Of a stretch of 64,000 bases of DNA, positions 48,062-58,028 are shown one piece after another. Numbering within the stretch: the first letter of the stretch is position 1; each line of letters starts with the position of its first letter. Source of the stretch: Alligator mississippiensis (Eukaryota; Chordata; Crocodylia; Alligatoridae). The stretch lies in assembly GCF_030867095.1 (NCBI RefSeq), contig NC_081829.1, positions 52,697,036-52,761,035 of the forward strand. The letters are read 5' to 3'. Below the pieces are notes generated by a model that was given only the letters and a program-made list of their open reading frames with translations, made no database searches and had not been told where the DNA came from. A program made the position numbers and the translations under genes.

Positions 48062-49579
48062 AGTTTGTACAGTGCTCTACTGGTAGGAGTTCCAATTACC
48101 CAAAGTAAACCACTCAACTTCAAACAGTTGATTTGAAGACATGTGTGCACCCAGTGTCACTGCATCCTGTACCAGTCACATTCCCAGGTGCTTGGAGCTC
48201 AGCTGTTATAAAATATTAAAATTTAAAAAGCAGCAATAAAACTAAAACCAGTAAATACAAAAAAAAAAAAATCTTGCTTTTCCTTCCTTCACAATGCTAG
48301 ATAAAGCTTTTTTTAAATATTTGCAAACACTACACGTGGGAATCCAAATTGTTGACAATGATTTAGTCCATTTAGATTGTATTTAAATTGTTTGACTATT
48401 TCCCAGGGTTTTTTTTAAATAAAATCTGAAAATACTGGCTGGGCTTTTTAATAAATGAAATCAAAATTAAAGTGCATAAAAGGTACATCAAAACTTAATC
48501 AGCTCTGCATCTATCTGCCTTTTTTCCTATCATAGCCATCAGTACGGTCTCTCTCTCTCTCTTTTGTATGGCATCAGATATCAACTTCCAAATCTACAAG
48601 CCACTGTCTGGTATTATCCCTCAATGTGCAGATTCTATCTGCCCTGCCTGGGCATTTTTAGAGATTGTAGTTTTCTATTAAGTGCTGTGCTGTTTGTTGG
48701 ACACCAGATTCACATAGGGGGCTGTCCAAAATTTTCATCTTGTGAAGTGTTGTTTTGAACTATCCATATCCAGATCTTAGTCTGCTTAGTTTGACCCATG
48801 CTTTTCTGTCAAGGTCAAGCCCAATGGGGGACTCCTTTGGATTTGGTATCAAATGCTGTAGGAATAAGTCTGACCTTTCCTAGCAGTTGGCTCACTCCAT
48901 TGCTGCCCATAGGTTTGGTTCAGCATCCCCAAGCTATTCCAGGAGCTTGTGGGCTTCATGTATACATGGTTTATGACTTTTAACCCTCTTAAGACTCCAT
49001 CTGTTCAGGTCTTCAATTAACAGTGGATGGAGCAAGTGAGTTTTTATCATTTCTTGTCTGTATTGCCAGTAATGATGTTAGGGTCTGTCTTTTTATGTCA
49101 CTTGGTTTAATGCCCAAGAGTACAGGGAGTGTATGTGTGTGTGTATAAGTTATGCAGCCTGTTATGAACCTGAGTGCACTGTTAAGTATAGTGCTGAGCT
49201 TTTTAGTGTGGCAATTTCTAGACCATACAGGAATAGTGCTGGGGTATAATGCATTGCAAGTATGGTGGTTCTGAGCACTTTGAGGTTGGTACCTCATGTC
49301 ACGCTGGCTATATATCCTAAGGCAGCTACATTAAGGAAGCTACATGCAGAGACTTTGTGGCTGACCTTCTGAATGTAATGTGTATAGGTGATGGAATGGT
49401 CTAATGTGACTCCTAGGCAGGTTCGGGTATGCTCCTGGGGAAGGATGTGATTGTCTACTCTGATATTCAGCTTTTGGCTCCATGACTATCTAGGTAGAAG
49501 AGTTATGATACTGATTATTGATGCTCAACTTTAAATGCCACTTGTAGAGATAGTCAGCAATAAGTTCCATGTCAGTATT

Positions 49580-49843
49580 CAGTGGGCACGTCTACACGAG
49601 ACGCTACTTGCACAGTGGTTACTACACATTATTTAGTACTTGTATAATCAAGTACTAAATATATGTGCAGTAACTAGAGTTACTGCATAGCAGAGCTGGT
49701 GAACACCTTTTTAGCGATGCTACTGTGCAGTAGCCTAATAATACTGTGTAGTAGCATATTAGCACTGTTTGTGCTATGACACGCTACTGTGCAGTATTAT
49801 TTGGCTACTGAACAGTTAGTGTCTCATGCAGATGCGCCCACTA
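49580..49843. mobile_element. MITE-like element inside the LINE
   Basis: Ends CAGTGGGCACGTCTACACGA and, reverse-complemented, TAGTGGGCGCATCTGCATGA. About 264 bp. It interrupts the LINE between the active-site block and YLYKWHLKLS. The interior carries GTAGTAGC/GCAGTAGC-type echoes. Confidence 0.8.
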
Positions 49844-50092
49844 TCTTTTCCAATTCTGTCATGTCTATTCATTGGGCTACTATGGCAACATCATCAGTGA
49901 CATGTATCACTTAGAAGTTGTACTCAGGAAGTCTGACATGTATACAGTGAAAAGTATTGGTGGTAGCACTGACCCTTGCAGGACTCCATTCAGAGTTGGT
50001 ACTCTGGCTTTCTCTCCTTGGCTGGTAGTGTGTTTGAATGATCTGCTGGAGATCATGTTCATGATGAAAACATAGCTTGCAGTCAGGTATCA

Positions 50093-50361
50093 CAGGGTGC
50101 ATCTGCACGTCATCCTACGTCTCTATAGCGATGTGCTACATCACCATACAATGTATTACAGTGACGTTGTGCTCGCCTGACTCTACACATGATTGGCAGT
50201 TACTTAATTGTAGTGGTGCACTCCCCCATTTTAGCATGTCACTACAGTGAAAGAGTGGAAAAAACTAACTGTGTGCTGTGTGTGCATAATGCAGTATGGG
50301 TGGTTACTAAATCATGAGGCAGTAACAATGTTACTGTAGGGTGAAATGTAGGTGCACCCAT
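50093..50361. mobile_element. Second MITE-like element inside the LINE
   Basis: Ends CAGGGTGCATCTGCACGTCA and, reverse-complemented, TATGGGTGCACCTACATTTC. Interrupts the LINE between motif A and motif B. Interior dyad gatgtgctacatc. Right end uncertain by a few bases. Confidence 0.7.
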
Positions 50362-50870
50362 ACAGTGTAGTGTATATATGAAGCCCTAGTGCCATACCAG
50401 TATTTAAAGTATCATAGGCAGCTGTAAGGTTGATAAAGACAATGCCTGTTTCCTGCCTCATTTCAAATCCATTTTCTATGTTAGATGTAAGTAATATAAC
50501 TTGGTCAAGTGGTACACTGCTTTTTCCATAAGCCAGCTTGTTCTTTTAGGAACCGGGGGTCAATTAAGTTCTCTATTCTATTCAGGATTATGAGCTCCAT
50601 GAGTTTGTATGTAACACAGAGCAGTGAAATTGGTGAGTAGCTCTTTGGATCCTCTGGTGGTTTGTTGGGTTTCAGGATAGCAGTGACATCAGCCTTTCTC
50701 CAGATTTTTGGAAGTCTGTTACTTTCTAGACATTTATACATGAATTTCCGAAGCTCTTTTCACTGTGATTCTAAACTTTATAATGAATTCTGGGAATATT
50801 TTATCAGGTCCAGCAACCTACTAGTCTTGATCGCTTTAATAGCTGTGTCAAATTATGTCTGAGGATCTAT

Positions 50871-52756
50871 GATAAGCTATGTCACATAATGAAAAGTACT
50901 TGCAATCAGAGAATGACAGTAAGAAAACAGTCAAAGCAGAAGGTCCACATAACCTAGTTTTGTAAGGAGCTAAGCATATTTAGAATTGGCCTAAAGGCAA
51001 GAATTTGTAAATTGAGGACAGCGATAAAAGGGAAAGGCAGCTGGATCCTCCCCAAGGATCTAGAAGTGCCACAGGCAAGCCTATCTATTAAAAATACATT
51101 GGAACTATGGCAGGGTTTTTCATTTTAATTTTAAATATGAATTTTATCAAGGTGTGTGGCACAGAAGTTTTTTGGGATAATCAGGGATAGGGAACAGGTA
51201 ACACAAGCAATTAAAGCAAAAAGCAGAACATGAAGTTGCTGGCCACGACTCCATACCAGTTCTACTTTATTCCATTCCCCATTACTCTCATTGGAACAAG
51301 ATATTGATGAGGAATGTTTCGTGATCAAATATTTTGAGGATAATTTTATTCTTGTAGTTTTACAAGTGTGAAATCTAGTACAGAAATATGTGCTTTTGAA
51401 ATTCAGAAAGTATTCCTGTGATTGTTCAGCCTTCTCTTACACTCAGAAGGAGCAATATTAAAGGTCATGTATCCTATTTGAAACTTTATGTCCATAATCC
51501 TGAATGTATTGCTTCTCCCTTCTATAGAGTCTCTGGGCCTTGTTATACCTTGCACCATGAGCCACACAAAGGTTGATGGGTGTTAGTGCTATGTCTGGAC
51601 CAGTCACACTTCAGGCCAGCAGGGGCCTGAAGGACTGAAAGGTAAAAATGTTACCTCTCCCCACCCCCATTCTAGGCTTCCTCCCTACCTGCTACACCCC
51701 AGGTATCTCCTGGTTCTTCCCCACTCCTGAGGCTCCCCCCTTACCCCTAAGGGCTCCCTCTGCTCTTGGCTCCAGGAACAGCTCAAAATGACCATGTAAC
51801 AAGTAATTTCAATTGTTCATTTTTGAGGAGCCAGGGATGTTTGGCCTACCAATTTCCTGCATGTACAACACAGTAATCTTTTATTAGCAGAGAACTCAAA
51901 TCTGGGTAGTGAGCCTTACCAGATAGTCTGGGGGGTTAAGACACCCTTTCTTCTTCATGTAAAAACTCATATTTCCTCATCGGTAAAGAGATTAACTTAT
52001 CAGTTCTCAAGCATGGCCATACCTGTTATTGCTCATGTGCACGGCAAGGTAAAACAGGAGATTGCTGGGGACAGCAAAAAGACTGTCCAGGCAAAGAAGT
52101 ATCTTGTGTAGATTGGTGGATTATATGAACTCACCAAAGAATAGCTCAGTGCAAGAAAAATGACCAAAGTGAAAAAATCAGTTTTGTAATTTTGCACCAT
52201 CAAAAATGCAGAATTCTCACATACTCTTAAAAATCTATAATTGAGCACATGTGCTGAAATTTAAATGATATATTACTTGTGATGTGGCTCAAAGCAGTAT
52301 TTTTAAAGGAAGCAAGGAATGAATAATAAAGTAACTTTTGATTAATTTGCAACTCATTTGGAATCCAGTATTCACTTCAAACAGTATTAGGTCATTCAAT
52401 TCAAAATTCTCTCTAAACTAGAAATATTAACATTTGCTGTTTTCCTCTAGTTGGATATCCAGGATAGATTGCAAAAGCTGATCTACTTCCAGTCTTATGT
52501 TAGGTAGAGGATTCAATCTACATAAATTGTCAGTCAAATGAAATCTATCAAGAATTCTATCTTTAAACAAAATACTTTCGTACATTAAAATTCAACCAAT
52601 TTTGCAGGGAGAAAACTCACATGCCAAAATTATTGATTATATATTTCCTCTTTTTTTTTTTTTTTTTTTTAAGAATGATGCCTTCAGGGAAACTTCAGGT
52701 TCAGCCTTCCAGTAGGACAGTAAATATGTCTCCAAACACTGTATGAGCTCCTTTAC
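50871..52756. other. Intronic sequence, no gene seen
   Basis: A repeat-like start at 51536 (gggccttgttatacc) and a 22-base T run near 52650-52671 are the only notable items. Confidence 0.55.
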
Positions 52757-53538
52757 ATCATATTGCCTTAATAAGGAGAACTGCAAAGTCCTGCACTTAG
52801 GACAGAACAATCTCATGCACCGGTACAGGACAAGGACCAACTAGCTAAGCAGTAGCTCTGCAGAAAAGGACCTGGGGGTTACAGTGGACAATAAGCTGAA
52901 GATGAGCCAACAGTGTGCCCTTGTTGCCAAGAAGGCTAAGAGCCTACTGGGCTGTATTGGTAGGAGCGTTGCCAGCAGATCAAGAGAAATGATGATTTCT
53001 CTTTATTCAGCACTGGTGGGACTACATCTGGAGTACTGTCTCCAGTTTTGGGGCCCCCACTACAGAAAGGATGTAGATAAATTGGAGAGGGTCCAGTGGA
53101 GGTCGGTGAAAATGGTTATGGGGCTGCGCCGCATAGGAGAGGCTGAGGGAACTGGGTTTACTTAGTCTGCCGAATAGAAGACTGAGGGGGTTTAACAGCA
53201 GCCTCCAATTACCTGGAGGGGGGCTCCAAAGAGGATGGAGCTAGACTCTTCTCAGTGGTGGCAGATGACAGAACAAGGAAAAATGGTCTCTCAAGTTGCA
53301 GCAAGGGAAGTTTAGGTTAGATATTAGGAAAAGCTTTCTCATAAGGAGGGTAGTAAAGCACTGGAACAGGTTACCCAGAGAGGTTGTGGAATCACCATCC
53401 TTGGAGTCTTTTAAGGCTTGGCTAGACAAAGCCTTGGCTGGGATGATCTAGTTGGAGAGGTCCTGCTTTGAGAAGGGGGCTGGACTAGAGGACCTCCTGA
53501 GGTCCCTTCCAACCCTAATTTTCTTTGATTCTATGACT
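52757..53538 (+). mobile_element. CR1 LINE 3' end fragment
   Basis: Reads NCKVLHLGQ-like text, then [20 protein letters not shown]-like, [33 protein letters not shown], and [13 protein letters not shown]-like text. Ends with ggtcccttccaaccctaatt and a tttgattctatga tail. One open stretch of 93 codons at 52884-53165; several shifts after that. 5'-truncated. Confidence 0.88.
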
Positions 53539-53539
53539 C

Positions 53540-54390
53540 AGACAGTGTCATCTGGAGAGGGAAAAATTATGTATTTATTCATCATTGAGCATAGGTCTAT
53601 GAACAGCAGAGCTAGATACTACCACACTACTATTAGTGCTACTACTACTTCTACACAGAATAAAATATTCGGTGAATACCTAGATCCTTAGGTGACTTGT
53701 ACACTTGTAAAGGTATGAACACTTTTCTAACTGGGATTCAGAATAATTTCTTATTAACTAATCTGGTCTGATGTCTCCAAAACAATGTGAAGTCAACTCA
53801 CCATGTGCTTAGTTTTGTTTGGTTCTCTAAGTCAAATACCCTCATTTGCATGCTTTTTTCAGTTTATTGGAACTTTTCTTTTCTAGTCTTTTTCATCTGG
53901 ACACACACACATTTTGCAGCAAAACCAAAAATGAAATTATACAAAGACATTCATAGCAATGAAAAAGGTGCAATAGTATGAGGACGACACACATTGTCTT
54001 GAAATGGGTTCCACTTGTATTCCATCAGTGTATCTCTGTTGAAGACAATTTAGTTACCTCAGTATAAAAATAAAATAAAATAAGTTTCATCCATATCTTC
54101 AAAGAAGAATTACACACAAATGCTTTCTATTCGTTTAAAGACAACAGCTCAAATTCATCAATGCCTTACACTTTCTGTGATCAAACACATCTCTGCAGAC
54201 TGGATTTAAAATGCTATTTTTTCAGTGTGGTGCTCTCACCTGACTGAGGTATCAATGGTGATGAGAGGTTCAAAGCAGGAGAAAATAAAAAAGGATATTA
54301 GAAATATAAAATGTTAGGACATCTCCTATGCACTGCAAATTCAGCCCACGGTATAGCTTATAACAAGCAATAAGAGTGCCACCTGAAATG
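53540..54390. other. Intronic sequence, no gene seen
   Basis: AT-rich with an AAAAT tract near 54066-54082. Adjacent to the donor side of the CTNNA3 penultimate exon. Confidence 0.6.
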
Positions 54391-54399
54391 TTTACTTAC

Positions 54400-54534
54400 A
54401 GCAGACATGATGAGCTCTTCCCCAAGATTCTGGATCTCTGCTCTAACTTGACTGCAGATTTTCAGCTGGTGGGAATACAGCTTGATCTGTTCCAGGTAAG
54501 CCAGTAAATCTTGCTTACATGATTGGTCTGGACA
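54400..54534 (-). CDS. CTNNA3: CTNNA3 (alpha-T catenin) penultimate coding exon
   Basis: Exactly 45 codons in phase 0, read on the minus strand. It starts CPDQSCKQDLLAYLEQIKLY, continues SHQLKICSQVRAEIQNLGEE, and ends LIMSA. The acceptor is cattttag at 54535-54542 and the donor GTAAGTAAA at 54391-54399. This is the conserved alpha-catenin segment just before the C-terminus, in the actin-binding domain. The CPDQSCKQDLLAYLEQIK and YSHQLKICSQV choices are those I remember for alpha-T rather than alpha-E (which has LQRIALYCHQLNICSKV). The exon is intact, with no stops. Confidence 0.97.
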
Positions 54535-54949
54535 CTAAAATGTAAAAATAGTACATAAAACACTTTCTGCAATTTTTTATCGCTTCAGTTTTTGGTCATG
54601 AAGATTTTGGAGTTATTTTTTGTTAAGTTCTAAGTTTTTCAACACAGCAGCTTAATAGTCAAATAAATGACTGCTTTTTAACACATTTCAAACTCATTTG
54701 AACACTGTGCATTCAAAATTTAGACTTGAATGTCATCCATTTAGAAGTGTTTGCTGTAATTATACTCCCATCTAATTTCTAGTGCACTCTATAAGGTTAT
54801 TAGTCACTGAATTTTTGCGAACATTTTCAAATCCAACAGAAGGTACTGTGTCCTGTGTTCCTATAGCTGGAGGAGCTATAGCCCAGGAACAAGATATAAC
54901 AGCATAGGTGCACTGGGGGGACAAGCCCAGGACAAGAGGAGCAGGGGTA

Positions 54950-55258
54950 TTGGACCAGTTTGACTCAGTGTGGATTGGTTTGAACCAGTATATCTTTTTT
55001 TAGATGGCTTTGAATCAGTATAGACTGGTTTAGAACAGCTTGGACTGGTTCAAACCAGTTAGAACATTGTGGACTAGTTTGGATTAATTTGCTACGATCT
55101 ACTCCACATGGCAGCATCATGTCCCTTGAATCTGGTTTAAGTAATTGGGCATATGCTGCCTGTGCCAATCAGAAAAGCAGCTGTGGACCGGTTTGAATCC
55201 ATTAGAACCAGTTTACACTGGCGTGAACTAGTCTGAACCTAGCTGGACCAGTGATATT
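54950..55258. repeat. Degenerate array of ACTGGTTYRAACCAGT-like units
   Basis: Many copies of a partly palindromic ~16-bp motif (for example actggttcaaaccagt near 55036 and gtttgaaccagta near 54979) occur at irregular spacing in two clusters, 54950-55089 and 55185-55258. Confidence 0.7.
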
Positions 55259-55903
55259 TGAGTCCTGTCTTTCGTGCCTGGGAAACCTATAGGCAACATC
55301 TCAGCCCATCTTCACTCTATAGCCTTTTACTTAAATGGCAAATCCGCCTCCTGTTCCTCCTCTTACTTTTCTTTTCTTTTCTTTTTTGAAGAGGAACTAA
55401 CATTGGAAGTCATTTTTCAAAAAAATCTCATCCATCTACTCTCTTCTACACTGGAGAACCTAACTTTGACTACTTTTGAACCAAACACACATGGGTGAAA
55501 ACTGAGAATGACTGGTTGGAATCACAACTGAGAAGTTGTTAATACTAAATTATGTTCTTGAAATTTTTTATCTAGTTCTTACTTTTCTTTAGTGGCTGGA
55601 CATGTTCCAAATCCAAATGTCCATAGACACCACAGGAAAATATATTCTCTCTGTCTCTTAATCCCCAAAAGTAGACTTCACCCTCTCTAGACACCAGGAT
55701 GAGACTGTGCTGCAATAATACCATGCAACAAAAACACAGATATCCAGATTTTCAGAGCATGTAAAAGGAATAAAGTGACAGGCACAAACAATCCTTGTCC
55801 TTATCCTTCCCTTGCTATTTTTTACTTAGGGCTCCTGGGTTTGTTTTAGCAAGTATTTCCAGGTGGGCAGCTTTCACTAGTATGTAATTATTACTTTACT
55901 TAA

Positions 55904-56024
55904 ATGCATGGACAAGATCAAGAATTCCAAGCTACCCACCCTGCACAGAAACATGTGCCCGAGATGCAAGAGAGTCTGTTGATCCTGGATCAGACTCATC
56001 AGCCATCTACACATCACTCGGGAA
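55904..56024 (+). mobile_element. LINE C-terminal zinc-finger fragment
   Basis: Reads MCPRCKRVC, stop, SWIRLISHLHI. The spacing C-x2-C-x4-C... IRLISHLxxH matches the Cys/His signature (CxRCxRxCxSRIGLxSHxRTH) at the end of several non-LTR retrotransposon polyproteins. Carries at least one stop. Confidence 0.55.
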
Positions 56025-56880
56025 CCAGCAGCAGGAAGGAGAGGATCCAGGCACACGTGTGTCCCACACGCACGTGTAGCCCCTTTACTTACTTACTGAC
56101 CGGGGGCAGAAGCAGCAGCAGCAGAGGAATCGGCAGCCGGGGCAGCAACAGCTGATACCCACAAGGTAAATGGGGCAGACGGACCCGGCACAGCTGAGCC
56201 GGATCTGGAGGGGAAGCCCCCTGGGTCCCTTATAGCTGAGCCGGTAGGGAGCCGTGCTCCCGAGCCGCACAGCACGAACAGAGCACGCAAACAGGGTGGG
56301 CTGCGGGGGGACTGTCCCCCCAGGCCAGGGAGCACCCCCGGGGCTAACCCTCGCGGAGTAGGCTCTGGCGGCACCAGATCCCCCCAGCAGGGGAGCGTAG
56401 GGGATAGGACTGACGGCAGGCACTTCCGGGTAGACCGGGGCACCTGATTGGCTGTTGGGGCAGGGGCTGGAAATTCAAACTGCGGGCTTTAAAAGCCGTG
56501 GTATGATGTAGTTCCCACTACTCAGGAACGAGCAGCGGGAAGGAGAGGATCCAGGCACATGTGTGTCCCGCAAGCACATGTAGCCCCTTTACTTACTTAC
56601 TGACCGGGGGCAGAAGCAGCAGCAGCAGCAGAGGAATCGGCAGCGGGGGCAGCAGCAGCTGATCCCCCGAAGGTAAGTGGGGCAGAGGGACCCAGCACAG
56701 GTGAGCCGGATCTGGAGGGGAAGCCCCCCGGGTCCCTTATAGCTGAGCTGGTAGGGAGCCGCGATCCCACGCCGCGCAGTGCAAACAGAGCGTGCCAGCG
56801 TTTGTGCAGGCGTTCGCACTGGCGGGCAAGCAGGAAGGGCCAGAAGGGAGACTCCTGTACAGGTAGAGCATAGACACCAC
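56025..56880 (+). repeat. Tandem ~494-bp units upstream of the younger CR1
   Basis: Unit 1 starts at about 56025 and unit 2 at about 56518. They match closely over at least 290 bp (ggatccaggcac, tttacttacttactgacc, gaggaatcggcag, ggatctggaggggaagcccc), offset by 494. The end of unit 1 holds an inverted CCAAT (gattggct, 56448) and ttaaaag (56492), so it could be promoter-like. I infer this is a CR1 5' UTR with repeated promoter units, but an unrelated repeat is possible. Confidence 0.65.
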
Positions 56881-56908
56881 ACAGATCTAACAAACAGCAG
56901 CTTATATA

Positions 56909-57968
56909 ATGATGTCGACGAGGAGTGCTGCTAGGGCCTCTGCCCGGGGGGCCATGCCTACCTGGGGTGGTCTGAGGCCTTCACCCAGACTGAGCCCATG
57001 GGGGAGCTGGTGTCCCCCTGCCTCCTGGCCTGCGGGGGATCCCCAGCAGGGCGGGGGGGGGGCAGAGATTGGGGCCCCCCACACCTGTCTGGCAGGTGCC
57101 CGTCTTAGGGCTCTGGAGGCTCAGGTGAGGGAGCTCCGGAAGGAGGTTAGCAGGCTGAGGGGTATCAGGGAGGCGGAGGATGAAATTGACAGTTATTTCC
57201 TTTCCCTGCAGGACCAGACACCCAAGGAAGAAGCACTACGGGGAGTGCTGTCTACAGCAGAGTGGCAGACAGTCACATCCAGGACCGGAGCTGCTCACAG
57301 TAAACCAGTACCAGTTCCTCCAGTCCGACTGGTGAACAGGTACGAGGCCCTGGCAACCCTTCAGGAGATGGAAGGAGAGGAGGAAACCTCTGGGCAGGAA
57401 CCAAAGATACATTCTCCACACTCCGAACAGGTCAAGAGATCCAAGCAGACCCAGAGGAGGAGTTGTCGAGTGATTGTCATAGGCGACTCCATCCTGAGAG
57501 GTATGGAAGGGCCCATCTGTCGCCAGGACCCCTCAACACGAGAGGTCTACTGCCTGCCTGGAGCAAAGATTCGGGATGTGATAGGAATAATCCAGGCCAT
57601 GATTAAGCTCACCGATTACTACCCCATGGTCCTAGTCCATGTGGGTACTAATGATGCGGCCAGGAGAAGCCCCGATCACCTGATGACGGACTACCATGCT
57701 CTGGGCGGCGTGCTGAGGGAGTTTGGTGCACAGGTGGTATTCTCTTCTGTCCTACCAGTGAGCGGACATGGAAGACGGCATGAGAACTGCATTAGAGAGA
57801 CCAATTGGCGGCTTCGGCAATAGTGTCTCAAGGCAGGCTTCGGCTTCCTGGACAAGGACCCGCACATCACAACAAGGGACATGCTCATTTGGGATGGGCT
57901 TCACCTGTCCCCTAAAGGTAAGCGTGTGTTCTCTTCTAGGTTGGCGGATCTCCTCTGGTGGGCTTTAA
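56909..57968 (+). pseudogene. CR1 ORF1 (coiled-coil + SGNH esterase-type), one in-frame stop
   Basis: Open for 304 codons from ATG at 56909, then a TAG at 57821-57823, where TGG is likely in the parent; the frame continues to the natural TAA at 57966-57968 (about 352 codons). N-terminal part: Pro/Gly-rich text, then LRALEAQVRELRKEVSRLRG, a short coiled coil. C-terminal part: VIVIGDSILRGMEG (nucleophile Ser block), HVGTNDAARR (Asn block) and, after the stop, WDGLHLSPKGKRVF (His block). CR1 ORF1 esterases are known; the function in retrotransposition is not settled. Confidence 0.88.
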
Positions 57969-58028
57969 ACTAGGCTTGTCGTAGGAGGGGAAGATGAGGG
58001 CGGGGGAAGCCGTGGACCACCAAACCAT

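Larger units (their letters stand above)
48990..50870 (-). mobile_element. Non-CR1 LINE, reverse transcriptase remnant with two MITE insertions
   Basis: Minus-strand pieces in order: RLPKIWRKADVTAILKPNKP, SYSPISLLCVTYKLMELIIL, IVFINLTAAYDTLNT (motif A), then past a MITE LNGVLQGSVLPPILFTVYMS (motif B), VTDDVAIVAQ (degraded active site), then past a second MITE YLYKWHLKLS, CLGVTLDHSITYTHYIQKV, and a tail with LRFITGCITY and LPVLLGIKPSDIKRQ. This order matches a Jockey/I-like non-LTR retrotransposon and is clearly not CR1. Stops and frame changes throughout; ends not defined. Confidence 0.75.
14948..54399 (-). other. CTNNA3: CTNNA3 last intron (about 39.5 kb)
   Basis: Bounded by a donor GTAAGTAAA at 54391-54399 and an acceptor TTATTTCAG at 14948-14956 on the minus strand. 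The flanking exons join in phase 0 between MSA and LDSV, as in other alpha-catenins. CTNNA3 introns are known to be very long. It holds the retroviral copy, CR1s, solo LTRs, MITEs and the Harbinger fossil listed below; no other host exon was recognised inside. Confidence 0.85.
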
